Part shown: positions 55,940 through 64,000 of the stretch, in pieces
Layout of the letters: the number at the start of each line of letters is the position of its first letter
How positions within the stretch are numbered: position 1 is the stretch's first letter
From: Acytostelium subglobosum LB1
Lineage: Eukaryota; Evosea; Eumycetozoa; Acytosteliales; Acytosteliaceae
Direction of reading: 5' to 3'
DNA: 64,000 nt
Assembly: GCF_000787575.1 (NCBI RefSeq)
Contig: NW_012236528.1
Location: 311,552-375,551 of the forward strand
The notes under the pieces: model-generated
What the model was told of the DNA's origin: nothing
The model's database searches: none
The model's input: only the letters and a program-made list of their open reading frames with translations
Translations under genes and position numbers: made by a program

Positions 55940-57676
55940 ATGGAAACACTACAATATACATTATTACAACAGATTGTATCATTCATTGATCATAATGTTG
56001 ATAGATTGATGTTGACATTGGTGTGTAGACGATGGTATTATGATAGAGAGAAGTACCTTTCATTCAACTTGAAAGGGTTATCAAGAGTCAATCCATCGTC
56101 AAGTGCACTAGTCTCATATCGATCAATCATACAACATACTATTGACAGCTACATCCAACCTGATACAATATTGATAACACCGACAGTAATCTTCTACTTT
56201 CAAGCAAAACATTTAATAGATTATATGAGTATGTCAAGAGGACTGGACTAGACTGGACTGGACTGGAATGATTCCATCACTCACTTGCTCACTCACTAAC
56301 CCAATCAATCAATCAAACAATCATTCCAAGATAATGATCCAATCAAGATCAAACAGGCTTTGAGTGATATGATGAGTGAAAGATCATTCAATAGAGTGAT
56401 ATTTGAAGAGAATACTTTGTTTTGTGATTCATTCTGGTCATGTCATCAATTGTTTGATATGATCGACAAGTCGATAACACGTGATCATAACACAGAGATC
56501 ATAATAACTCTTATATCAACACCTTCTATCCACCTACACAAGATCCCAGGTGTGACTACGATGACTTTCAAACTTGATCACATCAACCCTGACTGGATGC
56601 CAACGTCCCAGATGTTCCCTGCCACACTCACCAGTCTGTTCATCTCTGGAGAAACATTTACACATTCCCTGGACAACGTGCTCCCTGCATCCATCACCTT
56701 TTTGGACCTGAGCCAAGCCTACGCTTGGAATCTGCCCATCAAGGCTGCGGCAATGCCTCCACGCCTCAAGTTCCTAATACTTGGCGAGGGCTTTGAACAG
56801 GGCTTTGAAGACGACAATCGACATCCTTGGCCACGTGGAATAACAATCAATTTAAAGCTGACCAAGTTCAACCATCCTGTGATTCCCAATGCACAGGACT
56901 TAACACTCTACCTCCCATTGACATTCAATCAAGAGTGGATCCAGTGTCCAAACATTCAAACACTTTACTTGAATATGGCCACTCCAAGATTCCACTCTGA
57001 CATCGTTTGTACCACACTTAAACGGTTGGTGCTGTCAGACATGAAGGCCCACGCGCTCATGTTCATCACACAATCCAGGTTCCCAATATTGGAGTCCATT
57101 GAGATTATAAGACTGGTCAGTGAGGATCAACAACATGGCGACCTCATCAGTCTGGAGATTGCATCAATGCCATTAACATTGAATGCCATGGTCATTGGCG
57201 TCAAATCTCCATCACAAGTGACATTCACATCATTTCCCCAAGGTGTTGTCCGGCTCACTATCGACTGCGAATACTTTAGATTGTCCAAAGGGTTGATACC
57301 ATCATCCGTCAACAAACTCAATCTGATCAACTATAATCATCATGTCCATGCTGATGTCCTCCCGCACGCACTCACCTCACTCGACATGGATAATGATAAG
57401 TTTGATCCATCAACATTGCCCAACACACTCAAGTCGTTGTCATACTACCTCAATGCAGATGACCTTAGTAAGAGTGATGTATACAACTCCATATCAAATG
57501 TCATCGACAATATGCCAATGTCCATTACCAAGTTATGTGTTGCTTTATTTGGTAGCCCATATCGGGTCAGGCGAATATCCAACACAATGTTCTTCTACAT
57601 ACCCAAGTTCAGTCTACAAAGCTGTTTCTTCATCAGCAAAGATTCACTTTGTCAATTCATATCATCAAACATATAA
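55940..57676 (+). CDS. METLQ-type F-box/FNIP-like protein, member 2
   Basis: Two exons, 55940-56228 and 56331-57676, about 544 residues. METLQYTLLQQIVSFIDHNVDRLMLTLVCRRW is the F-box head, sharing most residues with the 46110 start. The intron sits at the equivalent place in both, so these are paralogs with a conserved exon plan, though on opposite strands. Degenerate FNIP/LRR units follow (FPATLTSLFISGETFTHSLD; LPASITFLDLSQAYAWN; IPSSVNKLNLINYNH). It ends close to (about 95 bp), and converges with, the 57771 gene. Role inferred: substrate receptor of SCF-type ubiquitin ligases. Confidence 0.83.
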
Positions 57677-57770
57677 CATCCTTCCATTCAATCAAGATTT
57701 TAAGAGATAAATGGAAACACTTCCAAAATGATGGTAGGATTGGTGATCACTTGTAAGGTCACGCGAGCAT

Positions 57771-59504
57771 TTATAAATATAGATACTCGATCACCATTAA
57801 AATGACTATGCCCCAAGTATAGTACAATTCTTTCCAATTGATTGATTGAAGTTTCTGGTTCAATCGTTGTAACTCTTTGAACCAACGGTATTGAATGATG
57901 TTAAATATTTTGCTCATTAAGTATCTCTTGGTATTTGATCTACTTGGCCTTGGTTGTCGTGACATTTGTTTGATAAAGCAGACCTGTATATCGTTTTGAT
58001 CAGTCCATCCATGAATTGTCTTACTCTTTCTCAAGATTGCCAATGCGATTGCATCACCAGATGATGTTTTTCCAAGTCTTCTGATATGTGCACTCTCCAG
58101 TCCTTCAAAACTAATGTGAATATTGATGGTTGCCACATTTGGAGCAGTCAGTAGTAGTGATGAAACCAGTTGTCGCAGATTTAGTTTGGTCCTGAAGTAG
58201 GCAGTATGTGTCAATGACAAGGTATCCAGTTTGATCGATATCTGTCTTCTTCGCATCACTCTTCCTCGATTGACTGTAGAGACCGACACCGACTTGATCG
58301 ACCCAGTCTTGCTTGTATTATTATGTCTCTCTGCGTACACCACCTGTTTGAAAGAGTACACGGCCAGTGTCTCTAGAGATGGAGGAAGTACAACATTCAC
58401 ACAAAGTTGCGAATAGTCCTCTCCAATCTTCAGACGGCTGAGTGCATCTGGCAGCGAGCCTGCTCCCAGTGGCTGGTTGAACATTCCACCAAACTTTAGT
58501 GATCTAAGTGATCTGGGTAGCACTCCAGGTCGGATAAAGTTGTTGTAGTGGTATCCAAAAGTGAGTCGTGTAAGATGTTCAGGCAACACACCTGGTTTGA
58601 TCGTCCGCCTCGGAGATTGAGGATGCCATACCGACCACCGGAGTGATTCCAATGACTCTGGAAGCAATCCAGGTTGTTGCACCAAGTGTTGTCTCGATCC
58701 AATTTTGAGCTTCTTTAGTTGAGGTGGTAGTATGCCCGGTGTGAATCTGTCTCCAAATGTTAGAGAGGTGAGAGTGTCTGGAATAGGTTGGCTCAAGAAC
58801 AGAGGCTCACTTATTCCAACGTCCACGACTGCAGAAGTTAGAGTTGTTGGCAATGGACTACTGAATCTCAAAAGATCGTAATGCAGTACCATTCTGACTG
58901 CCGTCATTTTCCCACATGGACTCTCGCTGGGACTGTATAATGTGATAGTGGACTGACCATATGGTGATGGCGGTTGCTCAAGTGTTGGGGGCGAGCCCGC
59001 TCGGATGCGCAAGGTCTGAATGGTGTCGGGTAGCACACCCTTTTCTAACTTTTTGTTGTACTTCTCAAAGATAAGGGTCCTCAGCCCAGGAGGAAGCAAT
59101 GATTGGATTGTTCCATCTTCATTGGTGATGTGCAGGGGATGGTTGAACATCCCTCCCAGTGTCAATGATGTGAGGGATGAAGGGAGAGAGTCTTTAACGA
59201 TTGGTGAGTTGAAGTTATCACCAAAAGTCAGCTCTGTCAACGTCTCTGGGAACTTTGTTATTGATTCAGAACAGTTGATGTATATCTTTGTTGGGCCCCA
59301 TAATGCTGTTGACGATGATTGATGTTGTATAGATTCAGGGAGGATTAGACGACCTGAAGGAGGCATCAACTTGTCCATCAGTAATAACAACAAATGTTTG
59401 GATGTCAATGCAAAGCAAACAAAGTCAGAGATATCTGCTTCAAAGTACCTATTCTTCAATTGATATCCAATGTTAACTATTACCAATGGTGGTAGTGAAT
59501 CCAT
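57771..59504 (-). CDS. FNIP-repeat protein with F-box-like N-terminus
   Basis: Start chosen at ATG 59504 (MDSLPPLVIVNIGYQL), which matches the 37909 gene head (LPAIILVKIVKYM); an in-frame ATG lies 28 codons upstream. About 577 residues. The F-box-like segment (VIVNIGYQLKNRYFEADIS ... FALTSKHLLLLLMD) is followed by FNIP units (FGDNFNSPIVKDSLPSSLTS; LGGMFNHPLHI; IKPGVLPEHLTRLTFGYHYN; IRPGVLPRSLRSLKFGGMFN). The C-terminal ~120 residues lack repeats and are basic. Intact, so it shows what the broken 37909 gene would have looked like. Family members are numerous in dictyostelids; the targets are unknown. Confidence 0.85.
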   Translation of the reverse strand: MDSLPPLVIVNIGYQLKNRYFEADISDFVCFALTSKHLLLLLMDKLMPPSGRLILPESIQHQSSSTALWGPTKIYINCSESITKFPETLTELTFGDNFNSPIVKDSLPSSLTSLTLGGMFNHPLHITNEDGTIQSLLPPGLRTLIFEKYNKKLEKGVLPDTIQTLRIRAGSPPTLEQPPSPYGQSTITLYSPSESPCGKMTAVRMVLHYDLLRFSSPLPTTLTSAVVDVGISEPLFLSQPIPDTLTSLTFGDRFTPGILPPQLKKLKIGSRQHLVQQPGLLPESLESLRWSVWHPQSPRRTIKPGVLPEHLTRLTFGYHYNNFIRPGVLPRSLRSLKFGGMFNQPLGAGSLPDALSRLKIGEDYSQLCVNVVLPPSLETLAVYSFKQVVYAERHNNTSKTGSIKSVSVSTVNRGRVMRRRQISIKLDTLSLTHTAYFRTKLNLRQLVSSLLLTAPNVATINIHISFEGLESAHIRRLGKTSSGDAIALAILRKSKTIHGWTDQNDIQVCFIKQMSRQPRPSRSNTKRYLMSKIFNIIQYRWFKELQRLNQKLQSINWKELYYTWGIVILMVIEYLYL

Positions 59505-59690
59505 AACTATATGTATATCTTTGTAGGAGTATGAATGAATGAATGAATGAGTGATTGATAGAGAGGCAATCCAATCTTGTAAAATCAAAAGTTGATCAAA
59601 ACCAAGAAGAACTTCAAAAGTTAGTCATTTTGATCATCTCATTCAAACTCATTCATAGAGATAAGATATATATTATATATATTCAACCCA

Positions 59691-60458
59691 ATGGGATACA
59701 AATGGTATGCTGACACTCATACACTCATCAATCAATTACACACGAATATACTAACTATCTTTGGAATGAATGATCGAATGATAACAGTATATTTAAATGT
59801 GATAATATAAGGGATTTAGATAAGAAGATAGAGTTCCTTGGTGGATCAAAGGTGTCGACATGGGCAATCAACTGCTCGTTGTATCATGAGAGATTGCCTG
59901 AGGGCTCGACAAGTACTCCAAGAGAGTTCCATCTCATCACCTTTAGCGAAAAGACAAAGAAGAGCTACATCGTCTCTCTGACAACTGTTGTCGAGGCAGA
60001 TCGCGACATCTTAGCAATAATCGAAAAGACAAACAGTTACAAGAAGAAACAGACACATGAGATCACTGTAAGATCAATCATTCAATCGATCATTCAATCA
60101 ATCACTCAACAACAGCAGATTGACTGACCGATGGGATCACATCACATCAACAATATAGGGCGCAAAGTATGAACTTGGAGACTTTGTAATAAGGCTGGGG
60201 CCTGTTCAATTACGTGCTGATGTAAAGGCGATTGTGATGGAGGTTGAGTACGCACCTTGTTTAATGACTTCATCACTGGGATTCAATTGCACAAAGTTAC
60301 TACAAGAGTTCATCGTTGGATATCTTGGCTTTGCACCCGAGCAAGTTCAGACCACCTACGACTTTAGCGCATACCAACAATCACTTCATCCAATTCACTA
60401 CTCTGACATGCACACCGCCATCCAATACGTCAACCTTTGCAAGAGTCTAGCAAGATGA
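59691..60458 (+). CDS. Mediator complex subunit 20 (Med20)
   Basis: Three exons, 59691-59704, 59788-60067 and 60159-60458, about 197 residues. The first exon is only 14 bases (MGYK plus two bases); its GTATGC donor and ACAG acceptor keep the frame and give FKCDNIRDLDKKIEFLGGSKV. Later segments, YELGDFVIRLGPVQLRADVKA and VMEVEYAPC, align with the human MED20 segments around CDFLVKVGTVTMGP and SVEVEYGPC from memory, and the end (MHTAIQYVNLCKSL) matches the C-terminal helix of the family. Med20 sits in the Mediator head with Med8 and Med18 and contacts RNA polymerase II transcription. The first intron is inferred only from phase. Confidence 0.82.
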
Positions 60459-60990
60459 TCCATCCAACAAACCAAGCAATATATTGTATATTTTCACATC
60501 TAGTTTGATCACGACTCATCATTTTTCCAAACACTACACATCTCGAAGTAATGACGAATGGATGGAAGGATGGACAAAGACACCATTGTATTTATACATT
60601 GTGTCCATGTTATTTATTCATCTAATCCATAGTTTACCATTTTTAGGATGGAATCTTTACTTACGAATCCATAGGAGGCCACACCTGTATAGTTGAAGAA
60701 TTGTGTATCACTTATTCGCATAAGATTAAGATATATAGATTGGTATCTTCTCTTGTATGAATAATAACTAATATTTGATCCAATGGTTTTACCTTTGTTT
60801 CTTGGATTTGTATAAAATGGACTTTGTTATTATTAACCAAAGTAATTATATCAGATCTCCATTTACAATCATTTATATTTGTAGGATCTTAATGAATTAA
60901 AGATTGATGTTAATATTTAATATTCTAAGATATATATTGGATTTATCCAATACTTACCTATTGAATATTTTGTAAAAATATTGTTATCCA
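60459..60990. other. Very AT-rich intergenic region
   Basis: Part of a 60.7-61.4 kb stretch of unusual AT content compared with the rest of the window. No gene identified; the 60484-60696 ORF lacks domain evidence. Confidence 0.5.
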
Positions 60991-61239
60991 CTAAACTTGT
61001 TTGTACATATACAAACTCATTTCCATTTTTAAAATGGAAATAATTATTTCTTTATATGATTTTATTTCGATTAATCTTTCATTAACATTTTTAGATAATA
61101 AAGATGTATTATTAAAGAATAGATATTTGTTTCTATATTCAAATAATCTTTTACAAACTAATGACAACATTATACCATCCACATTTCGTGGAAGGTATGA
61201 TAATATATGTTGGAGTAAAAGGAATTGGAATGTTTCCAT
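60991..61239 (-). pseudogene. Truncated METLQ-type F-box gene
   Basis: 82 codons beginning METFQFLLLQHILSYLPRNVDGIMLSLVCKRLF, clearly homologous to the F-box heads at 46110 and 55940. The frame ends after KMEMSLYMYKQV, and no FNIP/LRR exon follows within the next several hundred bases, which are AT-rich and closed in all frames. It therefore looks like an exon-1 remnant of a third family member. Its codons are much more AT-rich than those of the other members, as expected for sequence that is no longer under selection. Confidence 0.7.
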
Positions 61240-61444
61240 TATTATTATTAACTATTATTTGTTTGCTTTGTCAGTATGGAATGTGAAGTGTCAACAAAAA
61301 AGAAAGTCCCTCCATCTTGAATATTAATAATAATAATAATAATAATTAAATTAAGATCAGATCCACAATTTGTTTGTTCCTGTGCAATTTAGATAAAATT
61401 TATGTGAACTTATGTACAGATTTAGATTGATTGATTGATTAACA

Positions 61445-62954
61445 CTATACTCCCTCCATGGAGGGTATTGTGCTGGTGTCTCTTTGCTTGAACTTTAGCT
61501 TGATACGCTTCAGACTATGTAACTGTGGATGTTCATTGCTAACCTCGCTTGTGATGTCTGTCCCAGATGGTAGACTCAGTTCATAAATCTTTGTCTTCCA
61601 GTTTTCGCTACCCTGTTGTTGTTGATCACTCGCTTGATCCTCTTTGTTATTGATATCATTGTCATTGTCATCATCATAGTCATCGCTGTATTGATAATCC
61701 TCGTCTTCATCATCATCATTGTCTTGAACTCCATCAGTATGTGATTGATCCAGATCCAGATCACTCATGTCATCTAGACTTGGCTCATTATCAAAACTGT
61801 CATGATCACTACTGACTACATTTGTGTTGTTGAGTAGAGGGCCAACTGAATAGGCACTCTCATCTTGATCATCCTCGCTATCACTGTACAATCCTTTCCT
61901 TTTCAATGTGTTGCTGACTCCAATTCCTCCGCCTCCCGCTCCGTTACTGCTACTACCACCTCTTGTATGATGTACCACAGCATTCTCATCGACGGCGTGA
62001 ACATGTTGCTGCTCTCTCGATGCTGAATCATTGTTACAATTGTTGTTGCTGTTGTTTGACGATGACACTGTATCGTCTACCTCTGATGTAAAGTCCTCTC
62101 GCAACCATGGAAAGTAGGTGAGTGATGAGCTTGAGCGATCGCCATAGTCAAAGAACAACTCCTCCCCACTTGCAATATGCCGACTTGATATCAACACAAT
62201 CTTTGGTGCACCATCCACGATGATCTTGATCGGCTCAAGGTTGCCCTTGACCTTGTGATTGATGTATCGTCCATGTCCCAAATCCTCCGAGGGGATGGTC
62301 GGGTCGACACTATCATCCACATGCAAGGTGTCGATGTGTTAGCAAGCTGAGGCATGTGTCCTGTCCTGTTCTTCACTTACCACATGACTCGACCCTTGTG
62401 CTCAAAGAAGAAGAGGTAGCAATCCATTCTTCGTGTTGTGCTCGTGTGCGCATAGAGACGCTCACGCTTCAATGCCTCTTGCTTGCCAATCAACTCACCC
62501 TTGTACTCAACTACAAGTACTCCCGGCTCAATATCGTTGATCGCCTTTACACCATTGCCCTTGCCCTTTGACATTATGATCTCTGTTTGTACGAATCTGT
62601 TATTTACATAATCACTGACCAAGACTATCGATTGATTGATTGGGTAAGTGAATCATTCATTCATTCAATCATTCAATCATATCAATGAAACAACATACAC
62701 TTCTTCTTGATATTGCTCACTGATAATCTATTTGTTGATGATATCTTCTTGTTATCTGATGAATTGTTGTTGACCTCGAACAATGAGTTCAGTTGATCGT
62801 AGAAGCATACATCAGCATCTCTACACTTGTTCTGTGCTCCAGTAGTATCATTGCTACCATTGCCATTGCTTCCATTACTATTAGTAGTAGTACTACTCTC
62901 TGCAGTATATATTGCCTCTAGAGCTTTAAGCGCTCTTGTCTTTGATCTCCTCAT
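61445..62954 (-). CDS. KMT5A/PR-Set7-type SET-domain histone methyltransferase
   Basis: Three exons, 62954-62701, 62596-62381 and 62309-61445, about 444 residues. Donor 62700 is part of a GTGTATGT tandem, chosen to keep phase. The SET domain reads GKGNGVKAINDIEPGVLVVEY, then ERLYAHTSTTRRMDCYLFFF ... CVDPTIPSEDLGHGRYINHK ... IASGEELFFDYGDR. This follows human KMT5A (GKGRGVIA, CYMYYFQY, CVDATRE, GRLINHS, IAAGEELLYDYGDR) in order and spacing, including the RYINH and YGDR catalytic/SAM motifs. It would monomethylate histone H4 Lys20. A C-terminal tail of about 200 residues, very acidic (Asp/Glu runs), follows the SET domain; human KMT5A ends just after it, so the tail is unusual. Confidence 0.9.
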
Positions 62955-63562
62955 TCTCTCTCAATCTTGTAAAGTATATATAATATATATATGAAGTATA
63001 CTTGAGTGAATGAATGAATGAAAGAGTAACTCTATACTACTTGGGTCACAGTCAGTCAGAGTGATATCACTCTACAACAATATTGTGATGATATTATTAT
63101 TATTATCTCTATCTGTAACACTCTATCTGTCTATCTCGTGTTTGGTCACTCTACTAATCAATGCCACCACCCCCACCCCATTTATTGTATCGTTTGGAAG
63201 TTGAGAATGAGTGGGTCGTTTGGATGGGTTGGAAGTTGGTGTTTCCATCATCAATAAAACAAACCAAATCACTTAATCAATCATTTTTATGATATGTTTT
63301 TAGTTTAGAGATAAGATAACAAAGAGATAATCATTGAGCAACAGAGAGAATTAAAACATTGGTCATACATTGACAAACTTGGGTAAGCAGCAACGTGGTC
63401 TTCCCAAGGTGGTGATCTCGTGGTGGTGTCCACCAAACGGCACCAAGTCAAAGTTTTGAAATGAACTTGGAATGACCATTCATTCATTCAACTTATGTGA
63501 CAGAGATAGATATTATGTTTGTGTCTATCTCTAACAACTAATAGTATTACAATTATATGATT
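62955..63562. other. Divergent intergenic region
   Basis: Promoter-rich spacer: TATATATAATATATAT near 62975, CTATCTCT/CTATCTGT repeats at 63105-63140. The 63305-63487 minus ORF has no recognisable feature. Confidence 0.6.
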
Positions 63563-64000
63563 ATGGATTACATTATACCAATCAATAATGAAAATGACAC
63601 AATCACTGACAACAACAAAGAAGTGAATAATAATAGTAGTTTGAGGAAACACTTGGCCATCACAAGTGTATTGTCAAACAAGTACTTATGGTATTGCATC
63701 CGCGAGACGTATTCAAAGGTGTCAGGAGTGGATAGTAAACAATGGAGAAGATTATCAAGTATCACATCAATCGATTGGTTCATCAAATATAACTACATAC
63801 CATTATTACACGATAAAATGAAACATTATGGTATTGCATCGCTCAAGTACTCGGTCGATGGTTGCCGTCCACTTATACAACATATCGGCCGATTGGATCA
63901 CCAGCTCGTGCTGCAGGCCTACCAGTCCAACAAACAACTGTTTGAACGTGCGTGCTATTTGATTGATGCCGCGGCAGAATCGCGATGTCTAGAGTTGGTC
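63563..64000 (+). CDS. Ankyrin-like family protein, N-terminal part (runs off the window)
   Basis: ATG 63563 stays open for 146 codons to the last base. It begins MDYIIPINNENDTITDNN and continues ITSVLSNKYLWYCIRETY ... ITSIDWFIKYNYIPLLHDKM, which resembles the conserved head of the ankyrin-like genes at 39960-50801 (a short helix, then a W-F-I-K motif). Later residues (QLVLQAYQSNKQLFERACYL) suit helical repeats. Codons become more C/G-ending after position 63840. Only the N-terminus is visible, so domain content and intactness cannot be judged. Confidence 0.65.
   Translation, partial: MDYIIPINNENDTITDNNKEVNNNSSLRKHLAITSVLSNKYLWYCIRETYSKVSGVDSKQWRRLSSITSIDWFIKYNYIPLLHDKMKHYGIASLKYSVDGCRPLIQHIGRLDHQLVLQAYQSNKQLFERACYLIDAAAESRCLELV

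Noticed and set aside
61001-61327. 108-codon plus-strand ORF
   Set aside because: Overlaps the F-box remnant antisense, in extremely AT-rich DNA.

Overview
The window is nuclear DNA from a dictyostelid social amoeba. The evidence is short introns (about 50-150 bp) with GT(A/R)(A/T)GT donors, AT-rich intergenic DNA full of GATTGATT/CAATCAAT runs, poly-Q/N/S/T tracts inside proteins, FNIP-repeat proteins, a nearly invariant actin, and large families of F-box-like/LRR and ankyrin-like proteins. Expressed genes (actin, TCTP, H+-ATPase, GDH) use C- or G-ending codons heavily, unlike Dictyostelium discoideum. This suggests one of the more GC-rich dictyostelid lineages; the exact species is my inference only and is not settled. 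I recognised no rRNA, tRNA, CRISPR array, LTR element or other complete mobile element.

Layout. 0-14 kb: tail of a TKL-type kinase, a CorA Mg2+ transporter, a polytopic membrane protein, a 2 kb gene-poor stretch, a secreted tyrosinase, TCTP and a plasma-membrane P-type H+-ATPase. Two intergenic stretches here (7.2-7.8 and 9.6-10.3 kb) hold coding-like sequence in shifting frames, and 9.12-9.26 kb could form a structured RNA. 14-24 kb: an F-box/LRR-like protein, a small secreted BP74-like protein, a 37-residue orphan ORF, a NYN-domain gene joined to or overlapping a poly-Q protein, a 3.2 kb gene-poor stretch and cysteine dioxygenase. 25-37.6 kb: two F-box/LRR-like genes (one containing an N), actin, a HAD-family protein, a DNAJB12/14-like co-chaperone, mitochondrial glutamate dehydrogenase and a seven-exon ENPP-type phosphodiesterase.

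37.9-61.2 kb is the accessory part. It holds FNIP-repeat genes, three members of a METLQ-type F-box family (one a fragment), and four ankyrin-like paralogs. Two genes there carry reading-frame breaks, consistent with birth-and-death evolution. Housekeeping genes are interspersed: an FKBP-TPR protein, Vps55 and Mediator subunit Med20. The window closes with a KMT5A/PR-Set7-like histone H4K20 methyltransferase and the start of another ankyrin-family gene.

Genes are mostly independent monocistronic units on both strands. I see no pathway cluster. Exon boundaries were derived by hand from splice consensus and phase; they are good where a protein family constrains them and tentative elsewhere.
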